From Adiantum capillus-veneris (Eukaryota > Streptophyta > Polypodiopsida > Polypodiales > Pteridaceae), in NCBI GenBank assembly GCA_014529385.2, contig CM043962.1, positions 122,287,970 through 122,351,969 on the forward strand: 64,000 nt of DNA, given 5' to 3'. The notes beneath the pieces were generated by a model. That model saw only the letters and a program-made list of their open reading frames with translations, had not been told where the DNA came from and did not search any database. Position numbers and translations under genes: made by a program. This document shows positions 33,365 through 44,749 of this stretch, one piece after another; position 1 is the first letter of the stretch, and every line of letters begins with the position of its first letter.

Positions 33365-33623
33365 TGAGGCGGTCCGGGGCAGGCAACAAGAAGAGAAACC
33401 TCTAGACACCCTTCAAGGCTCCCGTGATGCCCAATGGGGCTGGGGCACAACACAACACAAACCAAAACAACAAACCCACAGCCAAATCCCAACTACACAA
33501 GGGGCACCACGTAGTTTAAGAGCGAACTAGGACGCAAAAGAGGAGAATCGTTAGAGCAAACCACAAACAAGCAAGAAATTTACACTAACCCTAACACCAA
33601 TGGAACACTCTCACACACTAAAA

Positions 33624-33705
<82 letters not shown>

Positions 33706-36021
33706 TGTACAACTTAGCTTCAACTTTATATTTTGCACAAAAAGGAACTTAGAGCTTGCGGAATCAAGTGACAAGATTTGGTTATAGCATCACTAGCACA
33801 TTGTCTTAGGGTTATGGGAGCCCTCTCACCATCCACCCTCTTACAATGGTAGCCAAACAATAGCCAATGAATCACAAGTAACAAAACAACAACCTTCAAT
33901 GAAACAAGTCACCTTATGAAGCTGAATGAGTTTGCCAAGCCAAATTGGAGGAGACGCGTGAGCCTTTGGACATGAATTGCACCCAAAACTACCAATTCAT
34001 TGATGTTGGGCTAGATACAACAATGGTAGGAAGAATATCTTCTACTCGCACTCACTCAAACTAGCTCAAGCTTTTCTATGCACCAAAGTGATGGTGTATA
34101 GAAAGCTTACTCTCTCTTTACAACCAAGATAGAACTGGCGTGTGCTACGCTCAATCTAGTGTGCAATGGTATAGTGATGTCTTTTACAAGGAGAAATGGG
34201 TTCTATTTATAGGTTTTAGAAGCCTTGATTAGGATTAAGCCTAATCAATTTTATTAGGAAAGATCAAGGATTATGAATTTTTATGAATTTCAAATGAGAA
34301 TGGGGTCTCTCTTATCTCTTGAGTCACATGGATGTGGGCTCAAGTAAGAGAATTATTGATGTGGTGAAAGGAGAGAAGCTTCCATGGGAGTGAGTGAATT
34401 TGGTTTACTTGTGCGGTTGCCTACTCCATATGTTGATAGTGTGGGTGCATTTTTACAAGAGAAGTTAGTTGTTAGTGGTAATAATCACTAGAATTGTTAG
34501 TGATACATTTACAATGGGTAGGATGAGTTGATTTGATGAAGGAAGAGGGGTGAATTAAAAGAGAATCATTGAGATGGTGAAGCTTTGAAGAAGCTTGAAC
34601 TCACCCTTGTGTAGATTGTGGAAAAAATGACCGCTGGTCTTCTTCTTCTTCTTCGCTTCTTTACGCCGCCGCCACGGTTGACCACCACGATGAAAAGAGG
34701 ATTTGTTGATGAAAAATCCTCAATTTGCAGAAGTTATCATGGTTAAGATGCTGAATTTTAGATATTTTTAGGAGAGGTAAATGAAATTGTAACATAGAAG
34801 CAATAGAGAGAGACATGGAGAGGGTGTATGTAGGTAGAGGTTCATAAAAGAACTATAGGGATGAGAGAGAAGGTTAATGGTGAAGAGGGTGGGAGAAGCC
34901 ATGGAAATTGCAGGTTTGAGTGAGGGAAGGAGAGGGAGGGATGTGTAAGAGTGAGTAGGCGTGTGGAAGGGTGAGAGAAGACTAAGGGCTACTTGTGAGA
35001 AAAGTGGGCAGACTGGGGTCCACTCAAAAAATCATAGCTCACCGTTGGTAGCTCCAAAAATCATGAAAACATTTGAGGTGATTATTCAGAGCGTGGGCTA
35101 CATTTTCTCTTTTGACCACCGCTCCAAATTCGAAGTGGAAATAGGTGCCAAAATTCTCACCAAAAAGCCTGTTTTTATGCTGCAAAAGTCTTTTAGTGGC
35201 CCCCTCCTTTGTTGAATTTGTACAATGCATCCAAGAGTGAGCCCCTCCTTTGTCATATTATAATACAAAGCATCCAAGTTGCCCTCGACCCATGCATGGA
35301 GGAGGATTATTGGTGAATAAAGAAATATATACATGGTGGGACTAGTGTATGGACTATTCATGGACTTTAGCTCAATGAGCACATGGTGTTAGAATAATGA
35401 ATAAAAATAATAATAAAAATATGGAGGAGTTATGGATATGGAAAGATATTGGAATCATATGATATGGTCCCTCCTTGAATTATTTTGGTTGAAAGAGGAA
35501 AAGGTATGCAAGTAAATAATATAATAAACGTAACCAATGAGTAGAAATCAATTTTTTGTTTTCACGAGGGTGAGGGTGAAAATGTGGGAGTGATTTGTAT
35601 AAAGGAAAAATATGAGGTTAGAGTATGTACATATTGGCAAAAAATATAATTATGGTGTAAGAGGATGAAAGAAGGTGTACATAGGTTTAATAAAACACAC
35701 ACCTAAGTAGAAATATTTAAATAAAATACCAAAATAATTATAAAAAATCCCTATATTTAGGCCATATATACAATGAAATATTTACACACAAAGAGGCCAT
35801 AATATACTTTTATTTTTTTATTTTTTTATTTTTTATTTTTTTGGCTCAACTAGCCCAGTGACTAGCTAGCTGAGGGTTTTTAAGAAGATATGGGAAAAGC
35901 CCCCTAACTCACACACGCCTATGTACAATGAAATGGTAGGGATAGCCATAGCGTTTGGGTGAATTTGGTAGGGTGGAGTAACTTACTATGGCAATTATGG
36001 AGAGCCGAAAAACGGCTATCA
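33365..36021 (-). repeat. Element D LTR 3 (outer 5' LTR)
   Basis: 2657 bp, TGATAGCCG to CGCCTCA on the minus strand. TATA box CTATAAATAG at 34203-34212 and (GA)n at about 33626-33702. Its upper end touches CTAG, the target duplication, after which the C gag frame resumes. Confidence 0.93.
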
Positions 36022-36025
36022 CTAG

Positions 36026-36470
36026 GTAATGTGGGAAATAATCGAGGTCGGCGGGGAAGGTTTTCATATTAGCCAGGAGGTGAAGAAAGACCCAGGAATG
36101 GTGTTGGACAAAGCAATGGTAGAGTCTGGAGGCAGACGCCCACGTGTTATCATTGTGGAGAGTTGGGCCACATCAGCCCGCAATGTGAGAAGCCACCAAG
36201 GATGGGGGGAGACATGTATCCATTGCCAAGACAGGTGCTAACTAGGTCAAATGATTATGGCATTGAGATTAAGGGAGAAGAAGGAACCAGTGGATTAACC
36301 CAAGAGGAAAAGGGAAAGACAAAAGTGATAAGTGTGGTCGCCTTGGAGAAGGCAGCAAAGCTGAAGGATACATTAGTGATGCCTATTGGGAAGAGGACCA
36401 CACAGGATAAGGAACGAAGAAATGCCCCAGGTCCTAGCAAGAAGAAGGGAAAGAGTCATGATTTGGGTGT
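36026..36470 (+). pseudogene. gag: Element C gag, second part with zinc knuckle
   Basis: Continues the frame of 14680-15400 after one copy of CTAG is discounted (codon phase matches exactly). A TAG near 36067 looks like a CAG transition. Then come Gly/Arg-rich sequence and the CCHC knuckle CYHCGELGHISPQC at about 36142-36183. A Lys/Glu-rich region follows (KKKGKSHD). At about 36465 the frame passes without a stop into the second RNase H, so protease, RT and the first RNase H are deleted. Confidence 0.85.
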
Positions 36471-37107
36471 GTGGAAAAGCAAGAACACCTCATTGAAGGA
36501 AACGTGTTTCAGAATTAAAGGCCTGTTAAAAAAGTTCGAAGAATGGAGCATCAGGCACATTGAACGTGTTCTAAATGGAGAGGCACATGAAGCAGCTCAA
36601 AGCATGATTGGGAAGCTATTTGTGTTGAGGACCAATTTACCTCTTTATCATGGCCGGGACAGTTTGGCTCAAGAAGAGGAGTTTTTGCTAACAGGAATCA
36701 TTCCGAAGGACATTCAAAAGTCTAAGAAGTATGGTTTTGTGCATAGAGCATCCATGTACAAATTGATTGCTGATGTCTTGTACATGAAAGGGGCTGATCT
36801 CGTGTTGAGACGTGTACCTTCGCGGGAGGAGCTTTATAGAGTGTTGGAAGAGAATCATGAAGCCACATGTGGCGGCCATTTTGCTCTAAAGGTCACCTTG
36901 GATAAGATCTTGCAAGAGGGGTATGTATGGCCTAGTTTGCACAAGGATGTTCACCATTGGTGTAGGTCTTGCAATAGGTGTCAAGCATTTGGGAAGAGAG
37001 TGTTGAAGCCAGAGCTACGAAAAACCATTATGGCATTTGATGTGTTTGAAAAGTGGAAGATTGATGCATTTGGCCCGTTACCTATCACAAGCAAGGGCAA
37101 AGCTTGA
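36471..37107 (+). pseudogene. pol: Element C second RNase H end and integrase N-terminus (fused to gag)
   Basis: LGVWKSKNTSLKETCFRIKG and SIRHIERVLNGEAHEAAQSM match the end of an archaeal-type RNase H. Next is the integrase N-terminal region: DVLYMKGADLVLRRVPSREE, then the HHCC module ENHEATCGGHFALK ... WCRSCNRCQAFGKR. The core begins at KWKIDAFGPLPI and stops at 37107. The rest of the integrase is lost. Confidence 0.85.
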
Positions 37108-37200
37108 TGGTGAGTAGTTACAGATGGGTGGAAGACACCAATGGCAGGTGTTTGATCCAGGTAGAAGCTATGTGATGCAAGGGGTGGGGTACCCCACTTG
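37108..37200 (+). pseudogene. Element C 3' tail remnant (FDPG motif) and polypurine-like run
   Basis: One frame codes QWQVFDPGRSYVMQG, which resembles CFTFDPGGFYAMRGGA at the end of the protease ORF of element E. Directly after it is the purine-rich GCAAGGGGTGGGG (37178-37190), a candidate polypurine tract. Confidence 0.45.
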
Positions 37201-39240
37201 AAGGTTTGTCAGTAGGCAGAATAAGACTATGTAAATATGGTTTTGATTGAACATAAATGTGCAACTAGGGGGTGGTCAATGATGGTGCAGTCAAAGTTGG
37301 TCGACCATAGAAAATGGCATGGGTAGGTATGTGCAGGCTACTAGCAGGTGCATGGCAAAAGGCTAGAGCAACTATAAAGACCCTGGGTAAACAGGTAGCA
37401 GCGGAGATGTATGGCTGACGCGGTTTATAGACCAAGAAAGGCTCTAAAATGGGCTAATTTGAGGAGCAAATGAAGGAGGTTCAAGGTGCAGTCTTTGGGC
37501 CTAGAAATGTAGAGCTTGGGTGCTGAAGGAGTAGGTCCAGATGGCTCATCAAACAGGGCTACGGAGCCCAAGATATTTGAGTTTGAGTTTGAAGGTGCAA
37601 TGCATTGCAGATTCTTGTCGGGCAGGGCAGCTGGGGACAGGTGGCCCAAGTGGATGTCACTGTATAGACGCGTAGTGCTCAAGTGTATAGACGCGTAGGA
37701 GGAGATTAATCAAAGCTATGGATTGCAGGTCATGGCCAGTTGAAGTTTTGCCGGGGGTCGGGTTGGTGCCCACCTACTGAATGCATGGGGAGTCATGTCA
37801 TTTAGCGTTTTTTGGACTTCGACAGAGTTCGAGAGCAAAGTATGCATCATACATACTCAACAAGAATGAATGGGGCTCGCCGAACGGAGTAGCGGTGGTG
37901 GAGATATTGAAGGTCAAAGTTGGGGGTGATTTGCAGATGGGAAGTATACAGATGGTTTTGTTGGGTTTTGGCGGCTTCAGATAATGAGCTCGAAAGAGTG
38001 CAAAGGGGGTGAGGTTTGCACGGATTGTAACCGACATGGTGGGGATCCAACACAATTTGACGGCTCGATCATCGGTTCCCTTGGCATCAAACCACAATGC
38101 ACTCAAGTTGGGGACAAAACAAAAAAAAGTATTGGTTGCAGTTTTTATAGTGGACTTGGCAAGGCTTTGGAAAGCGATCACCAGAGGGCACCACATGGTG
38201 GGGAAAGCTCCCACATGCGCAGATGGGGGCTTGGACAATAGGGTATAACAACTGGGCGTGAGGCCATTTGGGGGGTATGCAAGAGAGAGAGGGGTCTTGC
38301 TCTTGTGGTGGCTATGGATGCTGCCCATTGGGCGATGTGCAGTGGCACCAGGGGTGAGTGTCCAATGGTTTTGGCTTGCAGCGGTGGCGCTTTGGCACCT
38401 GGCCGACGGCTGGTGGTTTTGTATGGAGGAGCAGATGCAAAACAGAGTGATGATGTGGCATGCTCGCGGGCTGCAGTTCCCACGCCCGTGAGGGATCTCC
38501 CATTTTTGAAAGCAAAGTGCACCCCCCCCCCCCCCCCCCCACTAGCAATATTGCTCCTGCTTGGGGGAGGGGATGTGTCCCACGCCAGTGCAGTGAGAGA
38601 GGGAGCAAGAGGGTAGTCCCGCAACAGTATCCAAATGGAGGAAGAGAGATAGTTATAGAGAGTTCAAAGGCGGCCTAGGGGGCAGTTCCAAGCGCTTCTA
38701 AAAGGGAAATAGACCAAGTGTATGCAAGGCACAAAAATACTAATGCAAGCTAAAAGATGACTACATGAGCTGGAGAGCTCACAATTTTTTCTTTTTTTGG
38801 ACTTAGGCCCCCTACAAAAGGGGATGAACGTGAATGTTTAGGAGGCTTTCAGCCATTTGAGCTTTTTTGCTCTTGGAGCTTTTGCCATAAGGGTTTTTTG
38901 ACCGAGGGTTGTGCCGGCTCAAAGAATCGATTGTACATGATTGTGTATATGCAAGAAATCCATCATTACTATCTCTTGGCATCATTCCCCCTTCCCCCTT
39001 CTCTTCTTTGCTTGTGTGCGTGTGTTTTCGGGTGTGTGTTGGCGTGTGTACCCCCCCCCCCCCGAGTTTGTCGTGCAAAGAGAGATAGAGAGAGGCTGTG
39101 TGCATGTGGCAAGCACAAGTTGTCAAGTGCTGAGAGGCACCGATTTTTATCCTTCTCCAGGATCCAAGGTTGCGCCCTTTGTGCGCTGTTGAGAATGCGG
39201 TTTCTTTTTAGGCTTCGACTATTGGACTGATCCTCAATAA
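37201..39240 (+). repeat. Putative 3' LTR of element C or a relative
   Basis: Non-coding, GC-rich sequence after the polypurine-like run. Part of it (about 38150-38620, inverted) shares ordered short matches with 49740-50150 in the putative LTR of element F, including the CCCATTGGG block and the neighbouring poly-C or poly-G. It holds C-runs at 38522-38540 and 39051-39063 and AATAAA at 39235. It does not match the 5' LTR at 12491-13655, so C may be recombinant. ORFs here overlap on both strands and are not credible. Confidence 0.4.
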
Positions 39241-39950
39241 AGGTTATAGGCTCAAGATTAATCGACATAGCCATGGTGCAGATCATTGGATCTTGATTGG
39301 TGCAAATTATTTCAATACCCTCAAGTAGCCTTTTGTGCTACTTTCGTTCTTAAGTCTGCTACTATATACACTTAAATTCTCTCAATGCTGTCAAATAGGC
39401 TTCAATGCTGCTTTTGATCTTGGGTTTGCTATTGTACACACACAAGGTTGAGTTTGTTCTCACTTTTTTGAGCTCACTATACTAACCCAAAGATTAGAAA
39501 TACTCTTAGTTTGCTTTTGCTTCCATTATTCTACTTGTCAGTGCATCAGCATTGGAGCTGTTAATGGCTGAGTTTGCAGTAGGTCAGACTCTTGCAAGAT
39601 GGGATGATTTTGTTGCATGAAAATTACAATTTTTACCTTTTCTTATTGATTCACTCTTCAATCATGCCAAAAATAAAAACCAATCTACGTTTGTTCTATC
39701 TGTATGGGCATACACAAGAGATAATCCAACTTCATGTCAATTTCCTTTGCTAATTCTACGCTGATGACAAGAGTGCAAGTAGGAGATGCTCAATTCATGA
39801 GCTTTATTATAAATAAAAATGAGGGAATTAAGACATGGATTAGTTGAAATGCAAAATACAAGGCCTAGACTCCACATAATTAGGATTATAATGCATCTCA
39901 ATTGCCTTTACTTTATCTAATGAGAACAATGGATTAAATTAATGAAATTA
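39241..39950. other. No gene seen
   Basis: AT-rich. Two degenerate units around 39318-39370 and 39400-39445 (caagtagcc...tgctac and caaataggc...tgctg) form a diverged tandem pair. No coding signal. Confidence 0.5.
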
Positions 39951-40720
39951 TGTAAATGGCCTATGAACTTTGAGAATAGCAGAATTAAGCGAATTAGAGC
40001 GAGCATTTTTGTGAGACTACTTTGAGAACATAGAGAGTGAACTTAATTAGAGATAGAAACATAACCATTATACTTAATTAACTTGGCATGAACAATACTC
40101 TTGCAAGAGAGAGAATTAGAGAACATGACAACACTTGAGGACTGGATTTATGTGGAGCCGGGGTCCCCCCTCCAGTAGGCTTTTGTATTATAGATTCTAC
40201 CATCAAGAGAGACTTAGAATGACCTAGGTGATGCAATGAAGATGGAAAGCTTCATGCATCACGAGCATAACATAATCTTTGTAAAAGCATTAACCATCCC
40301 CGGCCTCAATTCCAAGGCCTCAAACACCTTCAAAGGTGGAGAGAAGCTAGCAGAGTGAGGGTAGGGAAGAGGAAGAAGAAACATTCATAGGAGAAAGACA
40401 TAGTTCCTCACTTATCATCAATCTTCTTGCTTAGAATATCATAATAGCATAGTAATGAAGATGAAGAAGATGGAAAGCTTAAGCATGGAAGTATGGCTCT
40501 TGGTTGGATTTGCATTCCATAGCCAAGAGTGTTGGTGTAGTCTCTCAACTTCTCAACAAGCTTGGAGAAAGAGATGGAGCTCTTGCACTTTGCACTTCAC
40601 ACAATGAGAGTGTGTGTGTATGTGGGAGATTATACCCCCCAAGCTAGCCCTCTCCTTGCTTTGGTCGACCCCCTCTTCTAGCTCATGGTGGAAGCTCATT
40701 GGACCCCTTCAAGCCTCGAC
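39951..40720 (-). repeat. A-like LTR, minus strand (solo or truncated)
   Basis: The reverse complement follows the element A 3' LTR from about 7330 to 8090: the stretch around CTCTTGGCTATGGAATGCAA, TGAAGGTGT, the GTGCATGAAGC block, CTATAATACAAAAGCCT and the GGGGGGACC block. It ends in CCATTTACA at 39951. No PBS or pol follows. Confidence 0.7.
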
Positions 40721-40799
40721 AACCACATGCAGAGTGCATATCAAGCAAGCATGCTAGCCTTGGAAAAAGTGTACCCCTTTCCCCTTTGAGAGAGACGAT

Positions 40800-40840
40800 T
40801 GAAGGAGAGGATTTGGGAGCACAATGGAAGCGGAAGAAGA

Positions 40841-40935
<95 letters not shown>

Positions 40936-41134
40936 ACCATAGCCACACACAGGGGTTGGAGGGGGAGAGCCGTCACACACTGTGTGTCCCCCTTTCTTTC
41001 TTCTCTATCTTATGAACTAAGGCACAATACACATTGTTCTTAGTGTTAGTGGCTCACACAAGTGTATAGCTGTACACTTAGGGTTAGTAGTAGTTAGTGA
41101 TGGGCGGTCGGCCACATGGCCATTAAACCTAACA
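40800..41134 (-). repeat. Element G 3' LTR
   Basis: 335 bp, minus-strand TGTTAGGTTTAATGG to CTCTCCTTCA. It includes the (AC)n tract 40842-40934, whose length explains most of the difference from the 268-bp 5' LTR. Confidence 0.9.
40842..40934. repeat. (AC)n microsatellite in G 3' LTR
   Basis: About 46 uninterrupted AC units. The 5' LTR has only a short broken tract (about 48365-48390). Confidence 0.97.
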
Positions 41135-41147
41135 TTCTCCCACTTGA
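41135..41147 (-). promoter_or_regulatory. Element G polypurine tract
   Basis: Minus-strand AAGTGGGAGAA immediately before the LTR start TGTTAGG, the position of the plus-strand primer. Confidence 0.7.
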
Positions 41148-41225
41148 TGGCCAATGTGGGAGACCACAAGAATGGAAGAGAACCACTCTTCACCCAATGC
41201 CCATCAACTCACGACAGTATTGAAA

Positions 41226-42240
41226 CTAATGGCTAGAGAGACTTTTAGTGAGTGCATCCACTGTGTTCTCTGATGTAGGAATCTTCACTAAATCAAGGCT
41301 CTTGTTTGCCAGGCATTCACGACTGAAGTAATAACGCACATCAATGTGTTTTGTTCTGGAATGAAACACTGGATTGTTAGCCAAGGCAATAGCACTCTGA
41401 CTATCACAATGAAGACCTGGTGTACACTGCTCCAATCCAAGATCTTTCACTAGGCAATCAAGCCAAATAGCTTCTTTGCATGCCTCACTCAATGCAACAT
41501 ACTCTTCCTCTATGGTAGAAATGGATGTATAGTCTTGAAGAACGGATCTCCAAGAAATAGCAGAACCAGCAGATGTGTAAATCCAACTTGTTGTTGATTT
41601 ACAACTATCAACACAGCTTGCATAATCACTGTCTACAAATACCTGAATGGATGAATCTCCACGACCAGAGCATAGCTGTCTATCTGTAGTGCCACTCAAG
41701 ATTCTAAGAATCGACTTTACAGCATCCCAATGCTTTTTACTAGGGTTAGACATAAATCTGCTGACAACTCCCACTGCATGTGCAATGTCAGGTCTGTAGT
41801 CACCATGGCATACATGAGAGTACCACAAGCTGAAGCATAAGGAACCTTAGCCATTGTAGCTTTTTCCTCAGTAGATTTGGGACAGTCGTTCTTGCTAAGT
41901 TTCAAATAGGTAGGCAATGGAGTACTCAAAGCCTTCCCCTTCTACATGTTGAAATGATCAAGAACTTTGTGCACATGCTCTTTTTGAGAAAGGTACAACA
42001 ACCTCTTCTTACAGTCACGAGTAATGCGCATACCCAAAATGTGATTGGCTTCACCCAAATCTTTAATGTCAAATTGACTTTGTAGCTTGGTTTTCAAGTC
42101 AGCAATGTCCTTCTTGGAATGACCAGCAATAAGCATGTCATCTACATAAAGGATAAGCATAGTAAGCTGTCCATTGGGTTGTCTTTTCATGTAAAGACAT
42201 GGATCCTCATTACTGTGCTTATAGCCTAGGGAACGCATAA
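41226..42240 (-). pseudogene. pol: Element G RT second half and RNase H
   Basis: The RT part (41942-42238) has LTMLILYVDDMLIAGHSKKD with the YVDD active site at 42137-42148, then LKTKLQSQFDIKDLGEANHI. The RNase H part (41226-41828) has FVDSDYASC, STIEEEYVALSEACKEAIWL and HCDSQSAIALANNPVFHSRT, a standard copia RNase H. It ends with VDALTKSLSSH, the usual Pol terminus. The two frames are separated by a frameshift near 41830-41930. The RT continues above element H at 44190. Confidence 0.9.
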
Positions 42241-42522
42241 TGTTGATTGGATATACTATTGAGTTAGATATGTGTTAACCCTATAGTCAGAATTATGCTT
42301 AGTCAATCAGATGTTGCTCAGTCAGAATTATGTTGAGTCGGATGTTATTGAGTCGGATATCTGCTGAGTTGGATTTCTGCTGGGTCGGATGTTGGTTAGC
42401 TAGATGTTGGTCAATCAGATCTTGCTTAGTCAGATTCTGTTAGGCCGTAGATTAAAGCTATAAATTATAATTTTGTTGAGTAGTTTTATGAATGACTCTA
42501 CACACATATCAATTTTACGAGT

Positions 42523-42580
<58 letters not shown>

Positions 42581-42650
42581 TGCTCTCACTCAATCTTTAT
42601 GCATGTAGTTTTGAGAGTCTTCTCTGTGTTTTTCCCTGTTTCCCTAAACA
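42241..42650 (+). repeat. Element H 5' LTR
   Basis: Starts TGTTGATTGG and ends CCCTAAACA. Contains repeated GAGTCGGAT-like units (42345-42410), a TATA box at 42459-42468 and a (TC)n tract at about 42525-42576. It is followed by TTGGCGATCACGAG (from 42653), a candidate PBS. Confidence 0.88.
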
Positions 42651-43778
42651 CATTGGCGATCACGAGCAAGTAACCCTATTTCCCACTGAAGATGAAGGCG
42701 TGTGCTATTTCAAAGGGTCTCGTCCCACTGAAGATGAAGATGAAGGCATGTGCTGTTTTCCTAATTTGCTGGTAGAATTCAATAAGGCACTGAAGTGTGT
42801 GGAGGTCATGCTACAGAACAAAGAATCTCTGAGTGAAGACAGGGTGTGCGAATGAAGCAGAGGTGTTGCAAAATCAGATACAGATGAGCGGTAAAATGGG
42901 GTTTTTTTTGTGGTGGTTCTAGCTGCTACACAGAGGGCACAATGGGACTGCAAGGGAGTACACACTCTCTCCTTTTATACGGGTGCCATCAGCTTGTATG
43001 TATGCAGGGAGAGGCCTGCACATGGAGAAGTAGCATGAGGAAAAAAAATCCGGAATGTGGATTTCTACGCATAGGAAGACAAAGAAAGCGGAGAGAAATG
43101 AAGTAGCAAATCAGATGGCGTGCATCACAAATTAGAAGAGGGTTTCATGGAGCAGAGAAATTGTGGAGAGGGTAGAGTGAATTCACACTGTGTGTTGCTC
43201 TAACAATTCAAGCAGAATCATTTGTTTCGATTCTTTTGTGGCCAACGATTTACCTGTTTATGTTTTCTTAAGGCCTGATCTTCCCTAGAAGGCATTCACA
43301 TACATATACATATACATGACAGTTCGGGTGATGACCATCCTTGAAAATCCTTACACCGAGTTTTTTCATGCAACAAGTGCATAGTTTCAGGTGGCAGATT
43401 TCACAACAGATCTTAAGTCAGGAGATTCAAAGGGTTGGCAGTGGATTGCAAATTAGCAGAGTTGAAATCAAGAGGGTTTTCTAGTAGCGATTTTGAGATG
43501 ATGGCTCTTGACAAGGATGAAGTGATCCAAAGGAGGCATATCGGCAAAGAGAAGATCGGATGTACTACCTAGAAACACGGAGCCTGCAAGAAGCACAATC
43601 TTGGACAAGCATTTGGAGGAATCTACCATTGCCAAATAAAATCATTATGTTTTTCCCAACATGTTTTATTCTCAAATTTTTGTAATCCTATGCCATGTGA
43701 CAAGGCATTTGACTGTGATCAAGGGATATAGGAATCCGTGTCCGATTTCTACAAAATCCACCATTGGGACATGCCATG
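42651..43778 (+). other. Element H internal region, no gene
   Basis: Non-coding. A near-repeat of CCCACTGAAGATGAAG occurs at about 42690 and 42724. No Gag or Pol motif on either strand. Confidence 0.75.
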
Positions 43779-44073
43779 TGTTGACTAGATATATTGTTGA
43801 GTCAAATATGTGTTAACCCTACAGTCAGAATTATGCTTAGTCAGTCAGATGTTGCTTAGTCAAAATTATGTTGAGTTGGATGTTATTGAGTCGGATTTTT
43901 GCTGAGTCGGATATCTGCTGAGCGGATTTCTGTTGGGTCGGATGCTGGTTAGCCAGATGTTGGTCAATCAGATCTTGCTTAGTCAGATTCTGTTAGGCCA
44001 TAGGTTAAAGCTATAAATTATAATGTTGTTGAGAAATTTTATAAACGACTCTACACACAAATCAGTTTTACGA

Positions 44074-44109
<36 letters not shown>

Positions 44110-44189
44110 TGCTCTCACTCAATCTTTATGCATGTAGTTTTGAGAGTCTTCTCTATGTTTTTCCCTATTGAGGGTGTATGCCCTCAACA
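43779..44189 (+). repeat. Element H 3' LTR
   Basis: Starts TGTTGACTAG and ends CCCTCAACA. TATA box at 44011-44020. Its (CT)n tract is shorter than in the 5' LTR. The two LTRs differ at a few percent of positions. Confidence 0.88.
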
Positions 44190-44749
44190 CATAAATGCAT
44201 CAAACTTTTGATACCATTGACTCGATGATTGCTTCAAGCCATAGAGACGTTTTAGAAGCTTACATACCAAATGTTCCTTGCCCTTTAGCACAAACCCTTC
44301 AGGTTGCTACATATAAATCTCTTCCTCAAGATCACTATGTAAGAAAGCTGTAATGACATCCATTTGATCAAGCTCCATATCTTTAGTGGCAACCAAAGCA
44401 AGCAACATTCTCAGTGTGGTCATCTTGACCATTGGAGAAAAGATTTACTGGAAATCAACACCATATTCTTGCTTGAAACCTTTGGCCACTAAAAGAGCTT
44501 TGTAATTGTCAATCTTCTTCTTGTAAACCCATTTACAAGGCAATGCTTTCCTACCTTTTAGTAATGGAACAAGTTACCATTTTGTTCTTTGCAATACTGG
44601 ATAGCTCCCTCTTCATAGCATGTTCCCATTGAACCCTATCATTGGCTAGCATAGCCTCTTTGTAACAAGAAGGCTCGCCACTATCTATTAGCAAAATAAA
44701 ATCCATGCCTAGAACAAAACGTTCTAGCGGATGTGAGACTCTTTGAGAT
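44190..44749 (-). pseudogene. pol: Element G reverse transcriptase, first half
   Basis: Minus-strand translation with stops gives [40 protein letters not shown] and [20 protein letters not shown], the conserved blocks of copia RT fingers and palm. It is interrupted after FDAFM by element H. Confidence 0.85.

Larger units (their letters stand above)
15401..36021 (-). mobile_element. Element D tandem array: LTR-int-LTR-int-LTR-deleted int-LTR tip
   Basis: Read on the minus strand from 36021 down: LTR 36021-33365, internal, LTR 27456-24817, internal, LTR 18923-16287, PBS, two micro-ORFs and the start of gag, then the last ~50 bp of an LTR ending at 15401. The outer flanks are CTAG on both sides (15397-15400 and 36022-36025), a target duplication enclosing the whole array. 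The domain order gag-PR-RT-RNase H-second RNase H-IN puts it in the Tat/Ogre-like branch of Ty3/gypsy. Sharing of LTRs between units suggests unequal or intra-element recombination after one insertion, or an assembly artefact. Confidence 0.85.
42241..44189 (+). mobile_element. Element H: short non-coding LTR retrotransposon in the G RT gene
   Basis: LTRs 42241-42650 and 43779-44189 flank 1.13 kb. The target duplication is CATAA (42236-42240 and 44190-44194). Removing H and one CATAA rejoins the copia RT frame. TATA boxes in both LTRs point to the plus strand. The internal part has only short frames (for example 42580-42855) without domains, so H must rely on proteins of another element. Confidence 0.92.

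Noticed and set aside
33580-33774. Ser-Leu repeat ORF
   Set aside because: It is the (GA)n tract of D LTR 3 read on the minus strand.
37425-39286. Cluster of overlapping ORFs up to 176 aa
   Set aside because: Overlap on both strands across poly-C runs; composition follows GC content. Likely LTR sequence, not genes.
40683-41043. Long Cys-Val or Thr-His repeat ORFs over 40842-40934
   Set aside because: They are readings of the (AC)n microsatellite in the G LTR on both strands; no conserved sequence outside the repeat.
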